DNA of 64,000 bases, taken from the NCBI GenBank assembly GCA_038503075.1, contig JBCAML010000006.1, positions 62,001 through 126,000 on the forward strand. The letters run 5' to 3'. The notes under the pieces are model-generated. The model searched no databases and was not told where the DNA came from. It worked only from the letters and a program-made list of their open reading frames with translations. Below, piece by piece: positions 1 through 12,125 of the stretch (position 1 is the stretch's first letter; each line of letters starts with the position of its first letter). The translations under genes were made by a program, and so were the position numbers. The DNA is from Gyromitra esculenta (Eukaryota; Ascomycota; Pezizomycetes; Pezizales; Discinaceae).

Positions 1-3000
1 TGAAGTATTAGTTCAGTCTAGGGTAGAGAAAAGGGTATAAGCGAGCGCTACAGCTATATATGCAGTAGTCCGGCCAATACTACAAGTTCTAAAGTCTAAG
101 TGGTTCTACACACTCGGCCGAGAGCACACCCAGTTAAGCGGCACAGAGTTGCAACTTTAAGTTTCAGCAAATAGTACAATTAAGGAAATCAGATATCAAC
201 CATGGCCTGGATGAGTGGCTTCACTGAGAATACTCTTTAATAACGGAGAGGTATTAAGGAGATACAGTCGGTTCTTGGTCTTCTGCTGGGATTGGCAGAG
301 GTGGTAAACCCGGTTTGATATCGCTCTCGTATAACTTCTCAGATCGACAGCAATTACTAATTCACAGAACCTCATCATCTGCTTAGAATTCGAGTGAGAT
401 ATGATATGATCCTCCTCGCTGAAATGCGGCTGAACTAGCTTATGTTCAAAGCCCAATCAATATTAATTCGTATCAATTTAAAAGTGCAATATGTGCAATA
501 GCGGGTCCCTAAAATGCCAGTTATCCATCGAATATTGCGCACGTACGCGTGGCAATAGGTAATTTAAGTTAGAGGGGATCTGCGGTCAATTCTGACAGAG
601 TTATTCTATCTAGCTAGCTGAACATGGCTATCCGTTGATTTCATCTAGGGGAATTTTACTCAATACCTGTCTATTGTCTTTTTTGCTACGCATGCTAGGT
701 AATCTAATTGAAACAGCAGTAGCTTTGAACATGTGTTTGTCAGCATATTGATTATGAGTCATTTTTCTCCCAGACAATTTGCCTATTCGAAATGAAGCGT
801 TAGGCTCGGCGATATCAATCTCTGTTTGTAAGTCTCCATCTCGCAGAAGAACGTCCCTACAAGCACTATAGTTGATCCCGTGAAAATTGATGCCTACGAC
901 GAAAAGAGCTCAAACAAATAACAATAACATCACGTCCATAGAATACCAAACAAGACACAAGGTTTCGCACGTGAAAAACACACTAAATTCCCACTATTTC
1001 CCAACCACATGTGGGTGATATCTGATGTCGCAGATGGCAAGTACCGTGCATTCTCTCGGGCGAGAGAACCGCCCCACCATACCTAGAAGCACATCGCATT
1101 CCTTCTTACTAATAGCGGGCTGTTTCGGTGTGTATTGAACGAAGGCCCAAGCCCTCACAGTCATAGAGCTTTAACGTCCGACAGACCAATCGACCAGCAA
1201 AAAGATTCAACTACACTACACGACCATTGAAGCTTTTTACAGTAGAGATTTCCCACTATGACGTGGGCTGTACGCATACGCATTGTGCGCATAAACTTTC
1301 GGCCCCAAATCCAAGTCTAGATTATGGACATGGATTTCTACCGCCACCATCTAATGTGTTGCGATACAGTGCTTCAGGCCTTTGATTAACACATCACATT
1401 TTCGCTGCCTCTTCTTACTTTATTTAACATTGAATACTAGAACGTATGATGGCGTTGGTAGAGCGGGTTGGTGACTCAACAGTTTGCCGTATTCCAGTGG
1501 GGTCCCTCATTGGTGGATGAGCACGCGGAACGACTGTATCCGGAAGATCGTCCATGCTTACCTTAATTTGCGGTCAATTGTAGGTAAACTTTAACTGGAT
1601 TGGTATGTATTGCTTAACTGGCTACCAAGATTTTGGGCATGCTTCACGTATCTCCAGGCAGGGGGTATCTCCGTGGCCAGCTGTTGAGGGGAATTCCTGA
1701 GGTCGAAACAAGATCAGTAGCCGTTTAAGCCACTATTAGCTAGACTAGAGAACCTTAGATAGTAAAACCAGCGATTGGATAACGTCCTACTCACGGTATC
1801 GGGATCTGTTAACTAATTGGTGCTCTGCTCTGCTCCGCTGTAACTGGGTATTGGTTGGTGGTAGGAAATACTGCGAAAGCTTTCCTGCAGATCAATCGCT
1901 TGCTCTACGGCTACTGTACTTTGTGATAGCCCCCAACCCTCATCGATAATCAAAAGCTGTCTCGGGAGTGGAAACAATCAGTGTGAATTTCATTCAGCCC
2001 AATAAACAGCTGTCGGCACCCGAGCCGGTTTTCGGAGCTCGATGCTTTGTATGGAACCGGTTCCAGTGCCGGTATTCTAAGACTCCCGAATTCCATACGC
2101 GTAAGCAGTAGTACAGGTTTCGCCCGTATCCGAGACTATATCCACCATGGAATCCCTTCACGTCGCTTCATCTCCTTACCCTTCCATCATCGATCTGGCG
2201 ATAAGCGTCCGGAGATAGCTCTATCGACGGGCTCAAAAGTGCATATGTTCTGGTGCGTTAGCTCTCTAGCTGCTGGGTCGTCTTGTACGGACCTGAATCC
2301 CTGTCCATCTGTCTGCCGAAATTCGCCAACCTTCCGATTTTCGCTTCCAAGTGATTTTCGGGGAAAGAATCGCTCTTTCTGAATGCGCTCGCTCGATTGA
2401 ACGCACGCCACCCGAAGGCATCGCGGGATCAATTCCGGTATGTGTCCCCTGCAAGTCCTTGTGACCAGCCTTGTCGTGAGAGACGTCTGCTAACATCCAG
2501 CCCGAGCACAGATATCGATATCACGATATTTTACTTCACTCATAATTTCGCTGTCACCGTTATCGAATAGAACCAGGGAATAATCATCCAGAGGCAAAAA
2601 CACACGCTCACGCCGTTTCAGGCTTGAGGGGCGCTATCTAGCCAAACTCTCGAGACGAGAAAGCCGTTTTTTTACTTCAAGCCGAATGAAGCTCGATGTA
2701 GTATATTCGCTTAATGTCGAATCAGCATAGGCCAGGCTCCAGCTGCACGACCTTATCCTGATGTCCCAACCTGGCGATTGCATGTCACAATTGCTGGAAG
2801 GGCCTGGAAGGGCAATAAAAAAATAAGCTCATCCCTGGAATCACACTATGGAGCCAAGAGAATCAAGCCTTTACCTGTCTCGGCAGGCTCGTCTCCGACC
2901 CCCGAGTCTGCCGTTTCGAGGACAGACGGACAGGCGAACAAAGCGATCCGGTTAACGCGGCACAGGCAGCATGGAAGGGAGATGGAACTATTGCACAGTA

Positions 3001-3135
3001 CAGACTGCCAAATGATGTTTACAACAGGGACATGCGTATCCTGAGGACCACCCTCTGCCTTTCGCTCTCAACCCTACCGCCTTCGGATGTCGGCTACGCA
3101 CTACATCTACAGATTGGAGACCGGGAATTTGTGAT
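1..3135. other. Intergenic stretch, no supported gene
   Basis: The open frames here are short (up to about 111 codons at 2047-2382), overlap on both strands, and show no motif or splice pattern I recognise. The sequence is of mixed composition with no long repeat. I see no tRNA, rRNA or transposase signature. Distal promoter elements of the downstream transporter gene may lie here, but none can be pointed to. Confidence 0.5.
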
Positions 3136-3771
3136 GCCGTTCTTTGACTCTTTCTTTTTTCGGGGGAGGGGGGAGAAGTGTAAATACCAGAGGCAAACTC
3201 ACCATTTGACTCAGGATATTGTTAACTGTAGCCCACAACCATCCCTTAGCGGATCCACAGGTTATACATCGAATCAGACTTCGCTGTCTGTATTTTCCAC
3301 AATTATTTATATAGCCCAAAGACATTCCAGCATCTGGGCTGAGATTCAATATAATTTCAACAGAAAAAATCTATCTACCTTGTAGCTTTTTGCTAGGTGG
3401 TGGACAGGCAAGCTTTTATTGATTTGTGTGTGTGTATCGGCCGATAGACAAAAAAACGACCTTTTTTTTTTTAACATCCGAGTTCCACATCACATCTACA
3501 ATTTAACCGAGGGAAGATTTCAGATCTCAAATACTGATATCATAGCCAAGGATATCGATCATTATAAAAAAAGCTATCTTCAAAAGCTACCATCGCCGCT
3601 CAATTGTTGTCCGCCTACAACCAAATCTCAGAAAACAGGACAAACTTCGATACCTGAAGCTTGGTTTTTCACATTCGTCGACAAACCTTCCCCTGTGGTA
3701 ACGGATAGTCTTACAGAGAACGGTACACGGCACAAGAAGACCTTCAAGGTCTACCAGGCACTTCCATCAAA
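3136..3771 (+). promoter_or_regulatory. ATG-free leader/promoter region of the YOR1-like gene
   Basis: From 3136 to 3793 there is no ATG in any frame, although about ten would be expected by chance. A TATA-like TATAAAAAA lies at 3563-3571, about 200 nt before the candidate start at 3772. The pattern fits a promoter plus a 5' leader from which upstream ATGs have been purged. Whether transcription starts near 3600 or further upstream cannot be told from sequence. An upstream coding exon joined by a long intron is the alternative. Confidence 0.45.
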
Positions 3772-6700
3772 CTGGCGTCGACACAAGCTGCGCATGGTGG
3801 AGCTGCGGCTCCACCACCGGATGGCGCTGCCGCTACCGGCGGCTTGCATTCAGTCAGAGATGAGCCTAAGGGGTTGAATAAAGCTACCGTCTCCGGTTCT
3901 GGGTCATCGACGGATTCTTACAATGATGAGGATGAGCGTTTGGGTTATGAGAAGGAAGTTGGGCTCTCGCCCGATGACGTAGGTGCGTTGGAGGGGGGTG
4001 GGAAGGGTGGCAAGAAGAAAGAAACATTTTGGAGGAAGAAGAGGGAGTTCAACCCATTGCGATGGGGGGAGATACCACCGGTGCCGGAGAAGCAGAGTGT
4101 CAGTGCAGAGGCGAGTGCAGGGCTTTTTAGCAAGCTCACGTTAAGCTGGATTGGGCCATTGATGAGGGTTCGTTAAGATCTTTGTTTTGTTTATGGTTTT
4201 ATGTTATCAATTGCTAATCTCACGGGGTTCTTTTTACAGGTTGGATATCTGCGACCACTTGAACCTACCGATATTCCACATGTTGCCCCAGACAGATCAG
4301 CAGAGGTGATAGCAGAGAAGCTAAAAGCTTCTTTTCAGAGACGGCGGGATAGAGGTGATAAATATCCCCTCTTCTGGTCCATGAATGAGGTCTTCAAGCG
4401 CGAGTTCTGGATGGCAGGGCTCTTCCGAATCATTGCCGATACTCTTCTTGTCTTTGCACCGTTTACATTAAAGTAAGTTCCCTCTTGCCCGAAAATATAA
4501 AAAGACCAAAGTGCTAACCATATTGCGCTGTCAGATACCTCATCCGCTTCGCTGTTGATGCCTACAACGCCAAAGCTCACGGAACCTCTGCCCCCCACGT
4601 TGGAAAAGGTGTTGGTCTTGCTGTCGGGATTGCCCTGATGCAGGTAATCTCCTCTATCTGCGTGCACCAGTTTATGTTTCACTCCATGATGGTCGGTGGA
4701 CAAGCGCGTGCAGGTATAATTAGTTTGATATTCGCAAAGTCACTCAAGATCTCCGGACGTGCACGTGCTACAGGTCCTGATGCCGGGAAACCGCCTGTGG
4801 AGGCTCCAACGACGGCGAAAGATATCAAGAAAGCCAAGAAGGAGAAGGAGAAGGCGAAGAAGGAACAAGATGACGAAGTTGGCTGGAGCAATGGCAAAGT
4901 TGTTAACCTGATGAGTACCGATACGTACCGTATCGACCAGTGCTGTTCATGGATCCACATCATGTGGACTGCCCCAGTGCAAATCATCATCACCCTCATC
5001 TTGCTGCTTGTCAACTTGTCCTACTCTGCCCTCTCCGGCTTTGCTCTCCTCATTATCGGTGTTCCCATCCTTCTATACATCGCCCGTGTCCTCGCTGCTC
5101 GCAGACGAAAGATGAACAAGATCACCGACAAGCGCGTTGCCCTCACACAAGAAATCTTCATGGGTGTCCGCTTCGTAAAATACTTTGGCTGGGAGCGATC
5201 CTTCCTCTCGCGTCTCCAGGACCTCCGCAGACGTGAAGTGCGTGCGATTCAGTTCCTACTAGGTGTCAGAAGCGGTGTGACGGCGATCGGTATATCATTG
5301 CCAGTGTTCGCCAGTATGCTTGCTTTCATCACGTATTCACTCACAGACAACAAACTTGATCCTGCGTCCATCTTTTCCTCACTCGCGTTGTTCAACGGGC
5401 TGAGGATGCCACTGAATATCTTACCGATGATTATTGCGCTGTCTATCGACGCATGGGTATCCATCGGGCGAATCCAGGAGTACCTCCTCGCCGAGGAAAT
5501 CAAAGACGAAACAATCGTGGACGACGACCTGAACTACGCGATCGAGATCTCCGGCGGTGAGTTTACGTGGGAGAAATCCGTGAACGAGATGGAGAAATAC
5601 CTGGGCGAGCGAACGAAGGCCGAACGAAAAGAAGACAAAAAGCAACGCAAGCAGGATCTGAAGGACGAAGCAGCACGTGAAAAACGTCGAGAAGAGAACC
5701 CGGAAACTGCGACCATTCCGGACACTAAAATGGAACCATTCACATTGAAGGACATCAACCTCCAGGTTGGCCGGAACGAACTTATTGCCATCGTCGGGGG
5801 TGTCGGATCCGGCAAGAGCTCACTTCTTGCTGCATTGGCAGGAGATATGCGCAAGACTGCTGGTGTTGTCAAACGTGGTGCTCGTGTGGCCTACTGCCCG
5901 CAATATGCATGGATTCAGAATGCATCTGTCAGGGAAAACATCATATTCGGCCGTGAGTTCCAGGAAACTTGGTACGGCGAGGTGGTCGAGGCGTGTGCAC
6001 TGAACCAAGATCTGGAGATGCTACCTGCCGGAGACGCAACTGAGATCGGAGAGCGTGGTATCACAGTATCCGGTGGGCAGAAACAGAGACTTAATATTGC
6101 ACGTGCTATTTACTTTGATGCTGACATTGTTCTGCTGGACGACCCGTTGTCTGCTGTTGACGCCCATGTCGGAAAACATTTATTCGACAAAGCCATCTGT
6201 GGACTCATGAGCAAAAAGTGTAGAATCCTCGCGACGCATCAATTGCACGTCATCAACAAGGTCGACAGAATTGTCTGGATGGAGGATGGTAGGATCGAGG
6301 CCGTCGGCACATATGACAAACTTATGGAGAGCAACCCCGGGTTTGCCAAGATGATGGGTGAGATTGCTACCGAAACGAAGGCAGAAGAAGCAGGAGGAGA
6401 TGAAAAGGATGCCATTGAAGAGGAAATCGAAGAGGTCTCCGAGGAAAAGAAACCACTGGAACAGCCAAAAGCGTTGATGCAAGCCGAAGAACGCAACGTC
6501 TCCAGCGTTTCTTGGAGTGTCTATAAAGCCTACATGAAAGCCAGCGGAAGCATCCTAATTGCACCTGCTATAGTGTTCGTCCTTTGTGTCTCTCAGGCAG
6601 CCAACATCATGACCACCATGTGGCTCGGATACTGGACAAGCAACAAATACGATCTCCCTAAGGGGGTCTATGTAAGATATAACCCTAACCCTGATCGAAT

Positions 6701-8568
6701 TGTCGGATGTATTCTAACGTGGTGTCAATGATCATTATAGATTGGGGTATTCGCAGCACTCGGAGTGACGCAGAGCGCACTGATGTTTACATTTGCTTTT
6801 TCACTTACGATTGCCGGGACAAGGAGTAGCAAAGCTCTTATGCAGAAAGCAATGGAAAGGACCCTGAGGGCACCGATGTCGTTCTTCGATACTACGCCCG
6901 TTGGTCGTATTATCAATCGCTTCTCGAAAGATGTCGATGTTATGGATAACAATCTCACTGATGCACTCAGGATGTATTTTTTCACACTAGCCAGTAAGCC
7001 CACTCATGCCCGCCCCATACGAGCGCTATAACATGATTACTGACCATTTTTGCTCTAGTCGTCTCGGCCGTTTTTGTCTTGATCATTGTCTATTTCCACT
7101 ACTTTGTGATTGCCCTTGTTCCTCTCGCGATATTCTTCGTCTTTGCCGCCTCATACTACCGTGCCTCCGCTCGTGAAGTAAAGCGTCACGAATCTGTCCT
7201 GCGTTCAGTCGTCTATGCGAAATTCGGTGAAGCCCTGTCTGGTACCGCCTGCATCCGCGCGTACGGACTCGAATCCCGCTTCATTGATGAAATCTTCAGA
7301 GCGATCGATGGCATGGACGCAGCATACTTCGTCACCTTTGCCAACCAGCGCTGGCTATCCCTGCGACTCGACATAATCGGGAACCTACTAGTATTCACGA
7401 CCAGCATCCTCGTCGTAACATCACGATTCAGCGTCAACCCCAGCATCGCCGGAGTGGTCTTGTCGTACATCCTCCAGATCGTCATGATGCTCCAGTGGAT
7501 GATTCGGCAGCTCGCCGAAGTCGAAAACGCCATGAACGCCACCGAGCGCATCTACTACTACGGCAACTCGCTCCCATCGGAGGCAGAGCTGCACAAGGGC
7601 GCGTTACGCCCGGCATGGCCCGAGCACGGCGAGATCGTCATGCGCGATGTTAAGATGCGTTACCGCGACGGACTCCCCCTGGTGCTCAAGGGCTTCAATA
7701 TGCACGTCAAGGGCGGGGAACGTATTGGGATTGTCGGCCGCACAGGAGCAGGGAAAAGCTCCATCATGAGTGCGCTATTCCGCCTTGTTGAACTCAGCGA
7801 AGGTAGTATCTCGATCGACGACGTCGACATATCTAGTATCGGGCTTCACGACCTCCGCAGCAAGCTCGCCATCATCCCGCAAGACCCGACGCTCTTCCGA
7901 GGCACCATTAGGACTAATCTGGATCCGTTCGGAAAGCATACGGATAATGATCTATGGGAGGCGCTCCGGCAGGCGAATTTGGTGGAGGAGCTCGAGGGCG
8001 GAGCAAGTGGTGGGCGGATCGCACTGGACAGCATCGTGGAGGAGGAGGGACTGAATTTCTCCCTGGGGCAGCGACAGCTCATGGCGCTGGCGAGGGCGCT
8101 TGTTCGGGGCAGCAGGATCATTGTGTGTGATGAGGCGACGTCCAGCGTGGATATCGAGACAGATAGGAAAATCCAAAGGACTATTGTCAAGGGGTTTGCG
8201 GGTATGACATTGTTGTGTATTGCACACAGACTCAGGTACGGGATTTTTTTTCTTTTCTTTTTTCTTTTCCAATCATCTTATGACCTCTTTACAGCTCTTT
8301 TTTCTTTTCTTTTCTTTTCTTTTCTTGACAGATATGTTTTCTTTTGATATATCGTTTTCCTCGGAGAAAGGCGGCTAACTCAACCGCCGACTGCAGGACA
8401 ATCATCAAGTACGACCGTGTCTGTGTGATGGACGAGGGCCGCATCGTAGAAATGGATACGCCACTGGCACTCTTTGAAAAAGAGGGTGGCATCTTCAGAG
8501 GAATGTGCGAACGGAGTAAAATCAAGCGCGAAGATTTTTTCACGAAAGATGACGATGACGAAGCGTGA
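3772..8568 (+). CDS. YOR1: YOR1-like ABC transporter (ABCC/MRP family), six exons
   Basis: Predicted ATP-driven multidrug/oligomycin-type exporter of the plasma membrane. Exons: 3772-4167, 4240-4472, 4535-6671, 6741-6993, 7059-8235 and 8397-8568; they sum to exactly 1456 codons including the stop (1455 aa), close to yeast Yor1. Layout is TMD1-NBD1-TMD2-NBD2 without an extra N-terminal TMD0. NBD1 has Walker A GGVGSGKSS (about residue 631), signature SGGQKQR (about 722) and Walker B LLDDPLSAVDAH with Asp in place of the catalytic Glu, as is usual in ABCC proteins. NBD2 has GRTGAGKSS (about 1233), FSLGQRQ and VCDEATSSVD. The motif KYFGWERSFL is typical of the Yor1 group. A Lys/Glu-rich linker lies before NBD1. 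The first exon is open from 3709 and lacks an in-frame ATG; CTG at 3772 (Leu/Met-Ala-Ser-Thr) has good Kozak context, so the exact start is uncertain. Introns are 72, 62, 69, 65 and 161 bp. Confidence 0.93.
8296..8326 (+). repeat. CTTTT microsatellite inside YOR1 intron 5
   Basis: About six tandem CTTTT units lie in the 161-bp last intron (8236-8396), more than twice the length of the other introns of the gene. The expansion probably explains the larger size. A CTAAC branch-like site follows at about 8375, before the CAG acceptor ending at 8396. Confidence 0.8.
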
Positions 8569-10439
8569 GGAGGGATTCGTATTGTACATGTATGAGCTTG
8601 GCATGGGGGGAGGGGGTAAAATAAAAAATAAAAAAACACATATCGGTAATAGATTTTTGACGGAGGAATGATTTGATGGTGGATCTACGGAACGGATGTA
8701 TACGGGCGGACTAATAGTGTGCATATGCATGGCGGCTTTTTTTTTCCTTCTTTCTTTTTTCCTTCTTTCTTTTTCCTTTCTTTTTCTTTTCCTTTCTTTC
8801 GTTTATTATTTGCTACATTATATACCTCTAGAGATTGGGTCATCACACTTGGGTGCAGCATGTACAATTGGTATACCGGCAAATGGATGGATTGATCCAT
8901 GGTAAGGGGGGATCAGCGATAATATCAAACATTTTACTTTTACAATTTGAAACCGCTCAGACGGCACAGGTTACCGCGGTGAGAGGGGGTGGGGGGAGTA
9001 TCTGTATTCACTCGAAATGGTGAGTTATGACTCTTTTTATTGCTGTTGCTGCTAGTATGTGCTCAAGATGGCAAACACCCTATTTGCAGCAGAGCACATA
9101 ACAGTACCTACATACCACATATGTACATTACATGTAGGTACAGTTGCAGTCCAACAAGTTCATGCGCTTTTTGAAGTACCACGGCGCAACGGCCCTAGGA
9201 AAATGGGCCAAACCCAGCCAGAGTATTTGTTATCCCATAGAAAAGGAACTGTGAGATAGTTGAACACATATACGATTTATTTACATGATAACAAGGCTAG
9301 AGTAAAATTCTAGCTTTCTTAACCAAGGGTTAGTATCACCTTGGTGGGTTGCAGTACTCCAAAAAGCGCACGGACTTGTTGGACGCAACTGTACATGTAC
9401 TCACTCCAGAGGTGATTCGACCCGCGGAACGGGGTACGGGAGCGGGAACGCGGGACGAGACAGGATTACATACTAAATTACATACATGAGATTGTGAATC
9501 GTGAATATCGGCGTAGTAGGAGGAGGGGGGGTAAAAGGGGGAGGCAAATGGGAGGGTAGAGTTGTCAGTGTCAGGCTCAATGGAGCCCATGTGTCTACTC
9601 TAGTGGGTGTGAGTGTTGTCAGTTACAGATCATTCCCAGAGTAGATAGATATGGCAACGGCAAATAAATGACCTTTTTGAGAATGCCATTCGCCCAGCAA
9701 ACTCGAAGGGTGCAGTAGTGGTTCTTGGACGTTTTGGCTTGGGCACGGGCTAAGTGACACGATACCCTTTTTTTTTCCTCTTACATTTTCTCCGCCCATC
9801 TCCATCTTGACGAGCAAGGCAAGCTCCTGTATAGGCATCCACGGTGGCGATTAAAACGGTGGAACCTCTTTACGGTAGGAGACAGCCACTGTTTGTTTAA
9901 GATCGGGAAATGCCGATGGACGATCATTCGCAGAGCATCCCTGGACGATACCCTGCAGACCCTATTTTATACCATCCTGCTCGCCCTTGGGAGGGCTCGG
10001 TGTCTGGCTGTTGGGATGCGGTCAAGGATTATGGGGAAAGGGCCAGTGGCTGTCCCGTGCCTCGACGTTGCTTTTTTCATCTTTTTTTTCCACCAGCATC
10101 TACTTTCTTTTTCCATCAAATTTTCGCATTCACTTGTATCATGCGAGGGTTCATGTTTGGATTTGGTGTCTCATCTCGTCGATTGGGTGTTTCCCGGCTT
10201 ACGGCTTACGACTTGTCCTGCGGGTTTCATCGCTGAACCCCGTATCGGACTGTCTGCCATCTGCCATCTGCCATCTGCACATCCAGCCAGCCATGAATCC
10301 CCGTTTCTGTTTTGTGGGATATTCTGGCAGTACGTGCTACCTCCTGCTGCGGTAGAGTACCGGTGGATCACCTGCATTGGACTGGGCTGGATTGGGCTGG
10401 ATAGGATAGGGCTTTTGCTCTCGAGGAGGGACTAGCTGG
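8569..10439. other. Intergenic stretch with pyrimidine tract and simple repeats
   Basis: This holds the 3' flank of the transporter gene. A T/C tract lies at about 8734-8803. Three copies of the octamer TACATGTA lie at 8585-8592, 9129-9136 and 9392-9399. No supported gene: the 180-codon open frame at 9893-10435 crosses low-complexity sequence and has no recognisable domain. Confidence 0.5.
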
Positions 10440-10754
10440 AGAAGAGTTTGCTCCTCCTTTCCCACCGATCGCTTTGACCCTCCCGTTTACTCTGTTGTTC
10501 ATCTCTGTTTAGCTCGGTCACTCGTCCTCTAGCTCTCTTCACTTCCTCCTCCTTCTCTATATCCTCTGCTTCATCCCCCTCTTTCTTATTCTCTCTTTTA
10601 TTTCCTGTTCTTCCCTCCCTATTTCAATTCAATCTCCATCTTCATCTCCATCTCCATCTCCATCTTCATTCTCATCACTTCAATTAACCCTCGCTAATTA
10701 CATCAGCTCCATCAACCCCCATCATCACCCCTCCATCCCTCCCTCCCCACCACG
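10440..10754 (+). promoter_or_regulatory. Pyrimidine-rich leader upstream of the CobW-like gene
   Basis: About 300 nt of strongly C/T-rich sequence runs up to the ATG at 10755, with repeated CATCTC/CATCTT hexamers at about 10635-10675. C/T-rich core promoters and leaders are common in front of well-expressed filamentous-fungal genes. No TATA box is evident. Confidence 0.55.
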
Positions 10755-12125
10755 ATGACCAGTTCCTCCCCCATCCCCATAACCATCATTACCGGGTTTC
10801 TCGGCTCTGGCAAGACTACCCTGCTACTTTCACTACTACCACAGCTACCAGCATCCTATAACCTCTGTCTGCTCAAGAACGAATTCGGTGACGTCGAGAT
10901 TGACTCACGTCTGGCTGCTCAGGCTTCCATCTCTGGTGTGACTGAACTGCTCAATGGCTGGTTGGTGCCCTTCCCCTCGGGTCAATTGCACCCTCGGCCG
11001 CTGACACCGCTGCTGCTGGGAAATAGCATTTGTTGCAACCTCGTTGGACAGCTGAGTGAGGCCCTGGTCGCTCTCAAGGAAGACTACAAGCCACATCGGA
11101 TTGTCATCGAGACCTCCGGGAGCGCCTTCCCTGCCACCCTCGCAATGGTTCTGCTCCGTTATCCCACGGCTTTTACGAAACCCCCAACTAACATATCGTA
11201 GGAAGTCAATCGGATCGCTAAGGAAACCGACGGCGCCTTCGTCCTCGATGGCGTAATTGTCGTCATTGACGTTGAGAACTGGACTGGCTATAGTGATACA
11301 TCCTACACGGCTAAGCTGCAGGCGCAGTATACGGATCTGATAATCATGAACAAGTGGGAATCCGTCGACTCTCGGCAGGAAGACGAGGTACTTGATCGCA
11401 TCCGTGACGTGAATGAAGATACCCCGGTGGTCAAGAGCGACATGGGACGGGTTTCTAAGGATGTCATTTTTGGTGTCGACAACAGTCTAGCCAGAGAACT
11501 GCTCTTGAAGCCGAATGAGAATGGCCACGAACATGAGGATAAAGAGGGGCATTTAGGGGAGGTGGAAGTTTTGTCGCTCACGCTACCATACCAGTTTGAT
11601 GGTGCTGGGAAATTCATTGATGTTGCTAAGCTAGAAAGATTCCTTAAGACTGCGCCGAGGGACGAAGTATACAGGATCAAAGGAACATTCAGGTCTCGCG
11701 AACCACCACCATCCGAAGCTCCAATTACCCTAGCCCCACGATACATCTTGAACTGGGCCTTTGGGAGGTGGGCATACACAGGGCTGAAAAAGAAGTCGAC
11801 TGTATCTACAACGATCGAGGCGCCTGAACTCATACGACCATCATCATCTTCCCACTCGTCTTCCTCGTCAGCGCCGCCAAGCCCCACGTCTGCTGATTCA
11901 AATCGCCGTATTGAGGTGATTGTTCATACATCCATCAGGACAACCGTTGAGACACGGGAAGACGATGAAGATGGACGATGGGATGGGGAACCAACAGGCA
12001 GATTCATAATCGTTGCAGGTAGAGGAGAGGGAGAAAGATGGAGAAAACGACTCGAGAAAGAAGAATGGATCACATACGACTGTGAGGTCGAGGGCGGAAG
12101 TGTTGAAATCGTGAGAGTTTTGTAA
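10755..12125 (+). CDS. CobW/COG0523-family GTPase (putative zinc metallochaperone), three exons
   Basis: G3E-family P-loop GTPase predicted to load zinc or another metal onto client proteins. Exons 10755-10960, 11027-11147 and 11202-12125 give 416 aa. Walker A is GFLGSGKTT at residues 14-22. After splicing, the metal-binding motif NGCICC (Cys69, Cys71, Cys72) is formed. ETSG lies at 97-100 and the base-recognition motif NKWE (an NKxD variant) at 159-162. A His/Glu-rich segment (HEHEDKEGH) lies in the middle, a Ser-rich linker follows, and the C-terminal half matches the usual CobW_C region. Intron 1 (66 bp, CTGAC branch) splits the TGC codon of Cys69. Intron 2 (54 bp, CTAAC branch) ends in TAG, an in-frame stop if retained. 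Some relatives are ZNG1-type zinc chaperones; which subgroup this belongs to is not decided here. Confidence 0.9.

Noticed and set aside
9400..9440. T-arm-like GGGTCGAATC on the minus strand
   Set aside because: The flanking bases do not pair as a tRNA T-stem and no acceptor or anticodon arm fits.
9893..10435. 180-codon frame upstream of the CobW-like gene
   Set aside because: It crosses C/T-rich promoter-like sequence, overlaps other equally open frames and shows no domain.
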